Shown piece after piece: positions 18,741-32,443 of a stretch of DNA of 64,000 nt. The translations under genes were made by a program, and so were the position numbers. The stretch comes from Actinacidiphila guanduensis (GTDB taxonomy: Bacteria; Actinomycetota; Actinomycetes; Streptomycetales; Streptomycetaceae), in the NCBI RefSeq assembly GCF_900103985.1, contig NZ_FNIE01000009.1:186001-250000 (forward strand), in the 5' to 3' direction. The notes below the pieces were generated by a model. That model worked only from the letters and a program-made list of their open reading frames with translations. It was not told the DNA's origin and searched no databases. Every line of letters starts with the position of its first letter. Position 1 is the stretch's first letter.

Positions 18741-20204
18741 ATGACCACCGAGACCAACCGCAGCGCCTCGACGCCGTCGCCCCCGGCGCCGGCGGCCGGG
18801 ACCCCGGCCGAGCCGCATCGGCTGATCCTGCCGATCGTGCTCGCCGGCGTCTTCATCACCACACTCGACTTCTTCATCGTCAACGTCGCCATCCCCTCCC
18901 TGCAGAGCGACCTCGGCGCCGGCGACGCCGCCATCGAATGGGTGGTCGCCGGCTTCGGCCTCGCCTACGGCGTCGGCCTGATCACCGGCGGCCGGCTCGG
19001 CGACCTCTTCGGACGGCGCCGGATGTTCCTGCTGGGCCTGTCGCTGTTCACCATCGCCTCCCTGCTGTGCGGCGTCGCGAACTCCGGCGGCTTCCTGATC
19101 ACCTCCCGGGTGATCCAGGGCCTGGCCGCGGCCATGCTGGCGCCGCAGGTGCTGGCGCTGCTGGGCAGCATCTACACCGGTGCCGCCCGGCTGAAGGTGT
19201 TCGCCGGCTACGGCCTGGCGATGGGCCTGGCGGCCGTCTTCGGCCAGCTCATCGGCGGCGCGCTGATCCAGGCCGACATCTTCGGCTGGGGCTGGCGGTC
19301 CTGCTTCCTGGTGAACCTGCCGATCTGCCTGGTGATCATCGCCGCCACGCTGAAACTGGTCCCGGAGTCCAAGGCGGACGGGCGGCCCAAGCTGGACTTC
19401 CTCGGCGTCACCCTGATCACCCTGGCGCTGGTCGCCCTGGTGCTGCCGCTGATCGAGGGCCGCGAGCACGGCTGGCCGGCCTGGACCTGGGCCTCCTTCG
19501 GCGCCTTCGTGGTGCTGCTGGGCGCCTTCGTGGTCGCCGAGCGCCGGATCGGTGCCGCGGGCGGCTCGCCGCTGGTGAACATCGCGATGTTCAGCGACCG
19601 CGCCTTCGTCGTCGGCCTGCTCGCCCAGCTGGTCTTCTGGATGGGCCAGGCGTCCTTCTTCCTGGTGCTGGCGCTGTACCTGCAGGCCGGCCGCGGCCTG
19701 ACCGCGCTCCAGGCGGGCCTGCTCTTCACCGCCATCGGCGCCGGCTACATGTACACCTCGATGAACGCGACGAAGTTCGCCGCCAAGCTCGGCCGGCAGG
19801 TCATCGCGGTGGGCGGTCTGATCATGGGCGTCGGCCTGGCCGTGATCGGCCTGACCGCGGCCCAGCTGGGCAGCAGCGGGCACACCCCGTGGCTGATCCC
19901 GGGCCTGGTGATCGACGGCGCCGGCATGGGCCTGGCGGTCGCCCCGCTGGCCTCCACCGTGCTCGCCCGGGTCAACCCGCAGTACGCCGGCTCGGCCTCC
20001 GGCGTGCTCACCACCGGTCTGCAGATCGGCAACTCGGTGGGTGTCGCGGTCATCGGCGTGATCTTCTACAACGCCCTGGGCAACCGGCCCGTGCCCTCCT
20101 CCTTCCCCCACGCGTTCGACATGGGTGTGATCTTCCTGATCGCCGTCGCCGCCGGGCTGGCACTGCTGGTGCAGGCCCTGCCCAAGGGCGCCGGCGGCAA
20201 GTAG
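18741..20204 (+). CDS. MFS drug exporter, DHA2 (14-TM) type
   Basis: The 487-residue transporter has about 14 hydrophobic segments. Motif C-like and motif A sequences include LDFFIVNVAIPSLQSDL in helix 1 and GGRLGDLFGRRRMFLLG between helices 2 and 3. Its closest type is the EmrB/QacA group that exports hydrophobic compounds with proton exchange. ATG 18741 has gggag upstream. It is divergent from the azoxy operon and is the first gene of a plus-strand unit with a SnoaL-like gene and a regulator. Export of, and self-protection from, the cluster product is the likely role. Confidence 0.92.
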   Translation: MTTETNRSASTPSPPAPAAGTPAEPHRLILPIVLAGVFITTLDFFIVNVAIPSLQSDLGAGDAAIEWVVAGFGLAYGVGLITGGRLGDLFGRRRMFLLGLSLFTIASLLCGVANSGGFLITSRVIQGLAAAMLAPQVLALLGSIYTGAARLKVFAGYGLAMGLAAVFGQLIGGALIQADIFGWGWRSCFLVNLPICLVIIAATLKLVPESKADGRPKLDFLGVTLITLALVALVLPLIEGREHGWPAWTWASFGAFVVLLGAFVVAERRIGAAGGSPLVNIAMFSDRAFVVGLLAQLVFWMGQASFFLVLALYLQAGRGLTALQAGLLFTAIGAGYMYTSMNATKFAAKLGRQVIAVGGLIMGVGLAVIGLTAAQLGSSGHTPWLIPGLVIDGAGMGLAVAPLASTVLARVNPQYAGSASGVLTTGLQIGNSVGVAVIGVIFYNALGNRPVPSSFPHAFDMGVIFLIAVAAGLALLVQALPKGAGGK

Positions 20205-20229
20205 CACGCACAGCCACCTCCCCCCCCCC

Positions 20230-20263
20230 GCCCGGGGCGGCGTCCCCCCGCGCCGCCCCGGGC
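20230..20263 (+). terminator. Intercistronic hairpin after MFS gene
   Basis: A perfect 13-bp stem, gcccggggcggcg with cgccgccccgggc, has an eight-base loop. It ends 16 bases before the start codon of the next gene and may attenuate transcription or stabilise the upstream transcript. Confidence 0.6.
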
Positions 20264-20279
20264 CGACAACGGAAAGAGA

Positions 20280-21032
20280 ATGCACGTGAGTGCGAACGAC
20301 CTGCTCAAGCGGTACGTGGCGGTGTGGAACGAGCCCGACCCCGAGACGCGGCGCGCCGAGGTCGCCCGGCTGTGGGCGGCCGACGGGCTGCACTTCACCC
20401 AGACCCGCCGCTTCCAGGGCACCGAGGCGCTGTTCGCCCGGGTCACCGAGGCGTACGACCAGTTCGTCGGCGGCCAGGGGCTGCGGTTCGTCTCGGCGGA
20501 CAACCTGGTCGGCCACCACGACGCGGTCGCCTTCAACTGGCTGATGTCGCCGGGCGACAGCGACACGGTGCTGGCGGTCGGCTTCGATGTGGTGACGCTG
20601 GACGGCGAGGGCCGGATCACCGCCGACTACCAGTTCAACGAGCCGCCGGTGCCGAACGCGGACCTGGACGGACAGGCCGGCCGGCACCTCGCGCTGGCCG
20701 CCCTCACCGACGCCGAGCAGCGCCGCAAGGAGGTCGCCGACCTCTACCTGCCGCAGGCCAGGCTGATCGACGAGAACGGCGTGCACGAGGGCTTGGACGC
20801 CATCGCGGCCGCGATCGGCGCCCAGCAGGCTGAGGCCGCCGGGCAGGGGCTGACGCCGGCGCTGCGCGGCAACGCCTCCGCGCAGCACGACGCCTTCCGC
20901 TTCCCCTGGCAGCTGGTGCCCGCCGGCGGCGGGCAGCCGGCCGCCACCGGACTGGACTTCCTGGTCCGGGACGGGCAGGGCCTGGTGCGCACCCACTACC
21001 GCTTCACCGGTGCCGGTCAGACCGTGGCCTAG
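20280..21032 (+). CDS. Tandem SnoaL/NTF2-like protein
   Basis: The 250-residue protein appears to contain two NTF2-like domains. The first (about residues 1-125) begins LLKRYVAVWNEPDPETRRAEVARLWA and is clearly related to the single-domain protein at 22291-22695 (RYVAVWNETDPLARRKGVEELWA). The second (about 135-245) keeps the spacing of the fold but has diverged. SnoaL-like proteins can act as cyclases, hydrolases or isomerases, or bind small hydrophobic ligands; no catalytic residue can be assigned. It follows the exporter gene after a strong hairpin. Confidence 0.8.
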   Translation: MHVSANDLLKRYVAVWNEPDPETRRAEVARLWAADGLHFTQTRRFQGTEALFARVTEAYDQFVGGQGLRFVSADNLVGHHDAVAFNWLMSPGDSDTVLAVGFDVVTLDGEGRITADYQFNEPPVPNADLDGQAGRHLALAALTDAEQRRKEVADLYLPQARLIDENGVHEGLDAIAAAIGAQQAEAAGQGLTPALRGNASAQHDAFRFPWQLVPAGGGQPAATGLDFLVRDGQGLVRTHYRFTGAGQTVA

Positions 21033-21060
21033 GACGGGCTCCACGAGAACTGCCCGGCCA

Positions 21061-21141
21061 CCGTGCCGGCCGCTCCGCCGGCCGGCACGGCCCGAGACCG
21101 CGGGTCGCGGGCGGTGTCCCCCGTCACCGCCTGCGACCCGC
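21061..21141 (+). terminator. Two hairpins between SnoaL-like and regulator genes
   Basis: The first, at 21061-21090, is a perfect 12-bp stem (ccgtgccggccg with cggccggcacgg). The second, at 21100-21141, pairs gcgggtcgcgggcggtg with caccgcctgcgacccgc and has one mismatch. Together they probably separate the regulator at 21186 from the upstream transcript. Confidence 0.65.
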
Positions 21142-21185
21142 TTCTGCGGTTGTGCCCGTGCCCCAGGATGATGCAGGGTGATGAG

Positions 21186-22019
21186 ATGACCGAGGTGCAG
21201 GAAGACCGCCGGCAGCGCTCCGCGACCGTGGGCGAACTGATGCGCCGCTGGCGGGAGCAGCGAGGGTACAGCCAGCTCGCGCTGGCCAATCGCGCCGATA
21301 TTTCCGCACGTCACCTGAGCTTCCTGGAGACCGGGCGCTCCAGGCCCAGCCGCGACATGGTGCTGCGGCTGGGCCGGCACCTGGACCTGGCGTTGCGCGA
21401 GCAGAACCAGCTGCTGCTGGCCGCCGGCTACGCGCCCGCCTTCACAGACTCCTCCCTGGACGCCGTCGAGATGTCCCCCGTGCGTGACGCGCTCCGCCAG
21501 ATCCTGGCCGGACATGAGCCCTTCCCCGCACTCGTCGTCGACCGCAACTGGAACATCGTGGCGAGCAACAGCGGCTTCGCGCTCTTCGCGAAGGGCGCCT
21601 CGCCCGAACTGCTGCGGCCGCCGGTCAACGCGCTGCGGCTGGCCGTGCACCCCGACGGCATGCAGCCCCGCATCGCGAACTTCCCCGAGTGGCGGGCGCA
21701 GCTGATGATGCGGCTGCAGCGCCGGGTCGAGCTGACCGCCGAGCCGGGACTGGCCGAGCTGCACCGCGAGCTGAGCGGCTACCCGGGCGGCGCCGAGCCG
21801 GCCGGCCCGCGCGCCGACCGGATGGACCCGGCCGCCGACCTCACGGTGCCGCTGCGGCTGCGCTACCAGGACGCCGACCTGTCGCTCATCTGCACCATCG
21901 CGACCTTCGGCATGCCGCTGGACGTCACCGTGGCCGAGCTGGCCGTGGAAGCGTTCCTGCCGGCCGACCCGGCGACCGCGGCCGTACTCACCAAGCTGCA
22001 CACGGCTGCCACGTCCTGA
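21186..22019 (+). CDS. XRE-family regulator with MmyB-like ligand-binding domain
   Basis: The 277-residue protein has an N-terminal helix-turn-helix (about residues 12-70: LMRRWREQRGYSQLALANRADISARHLSFLETGRSRPSR) and a C-terminal PAS-like MmyB domain (FPALVVDRNWNIVASNSGFALF; LRLRYQDADLSLICTIATFG). Such proteins respond to small hydrophobic or fatty-acid-like ligands. The start at 21186 has agggtgatgag upstream; ATG 21168 is possible. It closes the plus-strand unit that begins with the exporter and may sense the product or its fatty precursor. Confidence 0.85.
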   Translation: MTEVQEDRRQRSATVGELMRRWREQRGYSQLALANRADISARHLSFLETGRSRPSRDMVLRLGRHLDLALREQNQLLLAAGYAPAFTDSSLDAVEMSPVRDALRQILAGHEPFPALVVDRNWNIVASNSGFALFAKGASPELLRPPVNALRLAVHPDGMQPRIANFPEWRAQLMMRLQRRVELTAEPGLAELHRELSGYPGGAEPAGPRADRMDPAADLTVPLRLRYQDADLSLICTIATFGMPLDVTVAELAVEAFLPADPATAAVLTKLHTAATS

Positions 22020-22020
22020 C

Positions 22021-22165
22021 TCGGCCCCGAGCCGGACCTGCCGGCCCTGACCCAGTCCTGGGCCTGGCCTGATGCGGACCTGAGCCGGCCCAAACCCAGT
22101 CCTGGGCCTGGCCTGATGCGGCCCCGAGCCGGACCTGAACCGGGCCTGATGCGGCCCCGAGCCGG
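22021..22165 (+). repeat. Local direct-repeat cluster after the MmyB-type gene
   Basis: A 27-bp unit occurs at 22051-22077 and again at 22095-22121, both starting cccagtcctgggcctggcct. An overlapping 18-bp unit, gatgcggccccgagccgg, occurs at 22115 and 22148, with a related copy at 22021. Spacing is irregular, there are only two or three copies and there are no cas genes, so this is not a CRISPR. The function is unknown. Confidence 0.7.
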
Positions 22166-22243
22166 TGCCGACCGCGTCCTGACCGCGATCGGCACCGGCC
22201 GCACGGGCACACGGAAGGGGCGCGGTCTCCCGCGCCCCTTCCG
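22161..22243. terminator. Strong bidirectional terminator pair
   Basis: The first hairpin (22161-22199) pairs gccggtgccgaccgcg with cgcgatcggcaccggc. The second (22212-22243) is a perfect 14-bp stem, cggaaggggcgcgg with ccgcgccccttccg, around tctc. They lie between the convergent regulator gene and the SnoaL-like gene. Confidence 0.85.
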
Positions 22244-22290
22244 CCGTTCCGTGCTGTCCCGTGCTCTTCTGTGGTGCGTGGCCCCGCGGC

Positions 22291-22695
22291 TCAGGCCTCG
22301 GCCGGCGGCGGGACGGTGTAGGTCGGCGGCCGGTCGAAGTACTGGTGGTCGGCGACGATCCGGCCCTCGTCGTCCAGGATCACGAAGTCGAAGCCCACGG
22401 CCTCCAGCGCGCCGGTGGCCGCGGAGACCATGACCCAGTTGAAGCGCAGCGTGTTGTGCTGCCCGTTGGCGTTGTTGCAGGACCGGAAGGTGATGCCGCC
22501 CTCGGCGTAGGCGTCGTGGGCGTAGCCGACCTGGGCCGCGATGGCCTCGTGGCCGCGGGACTCGGCGATGGCGTTGAAGTAGCTGCCGTCGGGCGCCCAC
22601 AGCTCCTCGACGCCCTTGCGGCGGGCCAGCGGGTCGGTCTCGTTCCACACCGCGACATAGCGGTCGGCGAACTCGTTGGGGTTGCCGGCTGTCAT
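22291..22695 (-). CDS. SnoaL/NTF2-like protein
   Basis: A 134-residue single-domain NTF2-like protein (ADRYVAVWNETDPLARRKGVEELWAPDG, then LRFNWVMV and VGFDFVILDDEGRIVADHQYF). ATG 22695 has gaggagag upstream. It is the last gene of the PKS operon on the minus strand and is a relative of the first half of the tandem protein at 20280. It may act on, or bind, a chain or azoxy intermediate; no activity can be assigned. Confidence 0.82.
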   Translation of the reverse strand: MTAGNPNEFADRYVAVWNETDPLARRKGVEELWAPDGSYFNAIAESRGHEAIAAQVGYAHDAYAEGGITFRSCNNANGQHNTLRFNWVMVSAATGALEAVGFDFVILDDEGRIVADHQYFDRPPTYTVPPPAEA

Positions 22696-22781
22696 CCTGC
22701 TCTCCTCACATGCGACGGGGCTGTGTTGGGTGTGCTGGTCCGTGCCGGTGCTGTGCTGTGCGGGACGTGCGGCGCAGGGCG

Positions 22782-23555
22782 CTACCGGGACGCCACCCGG
22801 CCGCGCAGCAGCCGGACGAAGTCCGCGGTGATGGACGTGGTCTCCTCGTGGATGAAGAAGTGGCCCATGCCGCGGAACAGCCGGTTGCCGAGGTAGTTCT
22901 CGGTGCGCGGCACCCAGGAGGCCATCGCCTCCGGGTCGACCAGCGGGTCGTGGTCGGCGCTGTAGGTGACGATCGGGCAGGGCACGGCGGCCCCGTCGTC
23001 GGCGTAGCTGGCGCACACCTCCAGGTCGGCGCGCATCGCCGGCATCATCAGGCTGATCGCCTCGGGGTCGTTGACGACGGCGTCCGGCAGCGAGCCCAGG
23101 CCGCGGGCCCACTCGACGACCTTCTCCTGCGGCACCTGGAGCTGTTCGGGCGGCGGGGTGCGGAACCCCTTGGGGGCCCACGCGGAGGCGCCCAGCAGCA
23201 CCGGCGCCTGCTCGCCGCGCTCGGCCAGCTCGACGGTGAGCCGGTAGCCGATCAGCGCGCCCATGCAGTGCCCGAAGACGGCGTACGGGCGGCCGTCCAG
23301 CTCGGCGGAGATCCGGTCGGCGATCGTCTCCACCAGCGGCACCACATCGGTGAACATGCTCTCGTTCAGGCGCTCCTGGCGGCCCGGCAGCTGGATGCAC
23401 TGGGTGGAGATGTCCGCCGGGATCAGCGGCGGCCAGTCGCGGTAGATGGAGGCGCCGCTGCCGGCGTAGTGGAAGAGGAAGACTCGGGTTTCGGCGTCCG
23501 GCGCGGTCTCCGGCTGGAACCAGCGGTCCGCGACGGCGGCGACCGGATCGGTCAT
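22782..23555 (-). CDS. Type II thioesterase with Cys nucleophile
   Basis: The 257-residue alpha/beta hydrolase matches type II editing thioesterases of PKS and NRPS clusters (VFLFHYAGSGASIYRDW, QLPGRQERLNE). The nucleophile elbow reads FGHCMGAL, so residue 97 is Cys where the family normally has Ser. Asp201 or Asp203 (SADHDPLVD) and His232 (GHFFIHE) complete the triad. It follows the acyl-CoA synthetase gene by 70 bases. It could edit the PKS, release the chain, or act as an acyltransferase, since Cys favours transfer in some homologues. Confidence 0.9.
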   Translation of the reverse strand: MTDPVAAVADRWFQPETAPDAETRVFLFHYAGSGASIYRDWPPLIPADISTQCIQLPGRQERLNESMFTDVVPLVETIADRISAELDGRPYAVFGHCMGALIGYRLTVELAERGEQAPVLLGASAWAPKGFRTPPPEQLQVPQEKVVEWARGLGSLPDAVVNDPEAISLMMPAMRADLEVCASYADDGAAVPCPIVTYSADHDPLVDPEAMASWVPRTENYLGNRLFRGMGHFFIHEETTSITADFVRLLRGRVASR

Positions 23556-23625
23556 GGCGCTCCTTCACAGGGGTGGTGGGACCCGACTGGGCAGACCGGG
23601 CCGACTGGGCCGACTGGGCCGCCGG

Positions 23626-25203
23626 TCACGGTGCCGCGGTCTCGGCGGCGATGCGCTGGCGCAGCTCGCGGCGGAGCACCTTGCCGGTGGGGTTGCGCGG
23701 CAGTTCGGGCAGGAAGTCGTAGCTGGTGGGGATCTTGAAGTCGGCGAGCCGGCCGCGCAGGAAGACCATCAGGTCGCGCCCGCCGACCTGGTGCCCGGGC
23801 GCGAGGACCACGCAGGCCCGCACGGTCTCGCCCCACCGCGGGTCGGGCACGCCGACCACGGCGACGTCGGCGACGGCCTCGTGCGCCCGCAGCGCGTTCT
23901 CGACCTCGACCGGGTAGATGTTCTGACCGGCGACGATGATCGTGTCGTTGATCCGGTCGCACAGGAACAGGTAGCCGTCCTCGTCGAGGTAGCCGGCGTC
24001 GCCGAGCTTCAGCCAGCCGTCCTGCAGCGCCTTGGCGGTGTTCTCCGGCTGCTGCCAGTACTCCAGGAAGTGCGCCGGGCTCCAGACGCTGACCTGGCCG
24101 ATGGTGCCGGCCGGCAGCTCGTTGCCCTCCTCGTCCAGGATGCGCACCCGGTTGCCCGGGCAGGGCCGGCCGGCCGAGGTCAGCCGCGGGTTGTCCTGGG
24201 CGTGGTCGGCCGGGGTGAGGCAGGTGACGACGCTGCCGGTCTCGGCGGCGGCGTACATCTGGGCCAGCTCGCAGCCGAAGCTCTCCCGGCAGCGGGCCAG
24301 TTGGGACGGCGAGATGGGGGCGCCGCCGTAGACGACCTTGCGCAGCGAGGCGAACGTCTGCGGTCCGGCGTCGCGCTCGGCCATCATCATGTCGAGCATC
24401 GCCGGAGCCGCCCACATCGTGGTGACCGCGTGTTTGGGGATCAGCCGCACGGCCTCCTCGGCGACGAACGTCTCCATGATCACCGAGGTCGCGCCGACGT
24501 TGAAGGCGTGCATGAACCAGGCCATGCCGGCCGAGTGCAGGCCGGGGAAGCAGATCAGGGTGCGGTCCACGGGCCGCCAGTCGATCCAGTCGCAACCGGC
24601 CCGCTGCATCTGGTCGATGAAGGCGAAGAAGGTGCGGTGGGCGAGGACCACGCCCTTGGGCAGGCCGGAGGTGCCGCTGGTGTACATCTGCACCATCGGG
24701 TCGTCGGTGTGCAGCGCCGGCTCCAGATCGCCGGACGGGTCGGTGTCGGGCACGTCGCCCTTCCAGGCCAGGAAGCCCTCGGCCCGGTGGCCGGCGCCGT
24801 CGAACCGCACCACCTGCCGCAGGTTCGGCAGCCCGTCCCGGGAGCGCTCCAGCGCGGCGCGGAACTCGCCCTGCACGAAGGCGAGTTTCGCGCCGGAGTC
24901 GCGCAGGATGTGGTCCACCTCGCCCGCTGTCAGGCGCCAGTTGATCGGGACCAGGACCACGCCGGTCTTCGCGCAGCCGAGGGCCAGGTCGTAGTAGTGC
25001 TCGTTCTCCCGGCCCAGGTAGGCGATCCGGTCGCCGCGGGCCAGACCGGCCGCGCGCAGGGCGTGCGCGGTGCGGTTGCTGTCCCGGTGCAGTTGCGCGT
25101 AGCCGACCTCGCGGCCGTCGCACAGGATCGCCGGGTGGTCGGGGCGCCGGGCGGCGTGCAGCGCCGATCGGGCGGCGATGGTCTCCGTGCTCGGTGCGGC
25201 CAC
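23626..25203 (-). CDS. Acyl-CoA synthetase/AMP-forming ligase (FadD-like)
   Basis: The 525-residue ANL-family enzyme has the P-loop YTSGTSGLPKGVVLAH, the aromatic motif YAAAETGS, the DGWLKLGDAGYLDEDGYLF hinge region and the C-terminal catalytic lysine in PRNPTGKVLRREL. GTG 25203 is preceded by AAGGGAG and gives the normal start AAPSTETIAARSALHAARRPDH. It activates a carboxylic acid to acyl-CoA or loads it onto an ACP. In the PKS operon it may prime the synthase with an acyl starter or re-activate a released chain for the ALDH-like reductase. Confidence 0.9.
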   Translation of the reverse strand: MAAPSTETIAARSALHAARRPDHPAILCDGREVGYAQLHRDSNRTAHALRAAGLARGDRIAYLGRENEHYYDLALGCAKTGVVLVPINWRLTAGEVDHILRDSGAKLAFVQGEFRAALERSRDGLPNLRQVVRFDGAGHRAEGFLAWKGDVPDTDPSGDLEPALHTDDPMVQMYTSGTSGLPKGVVLAHRTFFAFIDQMQRAGCDWIDWRPVDRTLICFPGLHSAGMAWFMHAFNVGATSVIMETFVAEEAVRLIPKHAVTTMWAAPAMLDMMMAERDAGPQTFASLRKVVYGGAPISPSQLARCRESFGCELAQMYAAAETGSVVTCLTPADHAQDNPRLTSAGRPCPGNRVRILDEEGNELPAGTIGQVSVWSPAHFLEYWQQPENTAKALQDGWLKLGDAGYLDEDGYLFLCDRINDTIIVAGQNIYPVEVENALRAHEAVADVAVVGVPDPRWGETVRACVVLAPGHQVGGRDLMVFLRGRLADFKIPTSYDFLPELPRNPTGKVLRRELRQRIAAETAAP

Positions 25204-25226
25204 GGATGTCTCCCTTCGGGGGTGGG

Positions 25227-25258
25227 GGTGCCGGGGCCCGCTACGGGGCCCCGGCACC
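25227..25258 (-). terminator. Hairpin between PKS and acyl-CoA synthetase genes
   Basis: A 13-bp stem, ggtgccggggccc with gggccccggcacc, lies in the 136-base gap after the PKS stop. It may partly terminate the PKS transcript and lower downstream expression. The rest of the gap consists of cgggtcgatcggg-type short repeats. Confidence 0.6.
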
Positions 25259-25339
25259 GGAGGTGCGGGTCGTCGTCGCGCTGTTCGCTGGGTTCGGTCG
25301 GGCGGTTCGGGTCGATCGGGCTGTTCGGGGGCCGGCGGG

Positions 25340-31615
<6,276 letters not shown>

Positions 31616-31659
31616 TACGGTCTTCCCTCTTCTCGCCTCTTCTCGGTGGTGCGCGGCGG

Positions 31660-31968
31660 TCACGGGATGAGGTCGCCGAGGACCTCGTCCGCCAGGTACT
31701 CCACCAACTTCTCGACGGTGGGGCTGTTGAACATCACGTTCGTGCTGATGGTGCGGCCGAACACCTTCTCCAGGTTGGCCTTCACCTCCATGAGGCGGAG
31801 CGAGGTGAAACCCAGGGTGAAGTAGCTCTGATCGATGGGGAAGTCCTCGTCGCCGCCCATGAGGAGTACGTCCTTGAACTCCCCGACGACGATGTTCTCC
31901 AGGAATTCCGACCGTTCGGACCGGGGGAGCGAGGAGAGTTGCTCCACTGCAGCGGCGAGTTCGCTCAT
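31660..31968 (-). CDS. Free-standing acyl carrier protein
   Basis: The 102-residue carrier protein has the attachment site in YFTLGFTSLRLMEVK, where LGFTSL replaces the usual DSL; the Ser is present. ATG 31968 is preferred because GGAG lies seven bases upstream; an ATG twelve bases earlier is possible. It is the first protein gene of the PKS operon, 44 bases before the PKS start. It may hold the starter or shuttle the finished chain to the reductase. Confidence 0.87.
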   Translation of the reverse strand: MSELAAAVEQLSSLPRSERSEFLENIVVGEFKDVLLMGGDEDFPIDQSYFTLGFTSLRLMEVKANLEKVFGRTISTNVMFNSPTVEKLVEYLADEVLGDLIP

Positions 31969-32180
31969 CGCATGCTCCATGTATGGGCCTCGGAAATGGC
32001 AGACGGACTGATGGAATCAGCCGTCGCTGACGACCGGCTGACGCGGGACTGATCCCCCGGCCCCCCGGCCGGCCGCTCCAGCTCCTGCACCGGCGGGCCG
32101 CCACAAGGAAAAGCCGGCCGCTCCGGATCGGAGGAATCCGGAGCAGCCGGCGGGGTGCACGGCGGGGAATCGACGGTGCG

Positions 32181-32267
32181 CGGAGAGGGCAGGATTCGAA
32201 CCTGCGCGGGCTGTGAGGCCCGACCTCCTTGCGGTGGTCCCCGATAAGCCGCTCCGGGCACCTCTCC
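32181..32267 (-). tRNA. Non-decoding tRNA-Ser-like gene
   Basis: The 87-nt minus-strand sequence folds as a class II tRNA. The acceptor GGAGAGG/CCTCTCC is followed by discriminator G. The D arm is CCCG/CGGG with loop GAGCGGCTTAT, and the T arm is GCAGG-TTCGAAT-CCTGC. A long variable arm GGGC/GCCC has loop CTCACA. Acceptor stem, discriminator and long variable arm are those of tRNA-Ser. The anticodon-arm position (32239-32222) cannot form a 5-bp stem with a 7-base loop. It folds instead as GACC-A-CC-GCAA-GG-A-GGTC, with a GNRA tetraloop and no U33. CCA is not encoded. SerRS does not read the anticodon, so this RNA could still be serylated by the island's SerRS and serve the VlmA-like transferase. 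A decayed tRNA is the alternative. Confidence 0.8.
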
Positions 32268-32305
32268 CTGTGTTCCGGTCCGGTTTCCCGTCCCGCTCAC
32301 GAGAA

Positions 32306-32352
32306 ATACTGTGCCAGGTCCTGCTGACACATCACTGACGCCGTCCTGACGC
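32306..32352 (-). promoter_or_regulatory. SARP-type operator/promoter of the tRNA-like/PKS operon
   Basis: On the minus strand heptamers GCGTCAG, GCGTCAG and GTGTCAG (plus-strand starts 32346, 32335 and 32324) are spaced exactly 11 bp apart. Twelve bases after the last lies CAGTAT (32306-32311), a good -10 candidate. Transcription would start near 32299, about 30 bases before the tRNA-like gene, and continue into the ACP and PKS genes. The layout and the GTCAG core match the array before the ALDH-like gene. Confidence 0.8.
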
Positions 32353-32443
32353 AATTCAACCCTCTTCGGAACGCTCTATCGCGGCCCTATTTCGCGGTGC
32401 TCTACTTCTCGGGAAGGAACTCGCCGAGAAAGGAAGGACCGCT

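Noticed and set aside
22021..22165. CRISPR array
   Set aside because: There are only two or three unequal repeats, spacers are irregular, and there are no cas genes.
32181..32267. An ordinary tRNA-Ser, tRNA-Leu(CAA) or selenocysteine tRNA
   Set aside because: No 5-bp/7-base anticodon arm with U33 can be formed at the normal place. A CAA reading needs three mismatched stem pairs, and the acceptor/T-arm lengths and D arm do not match tRNA-Sec.
32181..32267. tRNA as attachment site of an integrated element
   Set aside because: No integrase, excisionase, transposase or second copy of the tRNA 3' end is seen in the window, and the RNA is in the middle of the island, not at its border.
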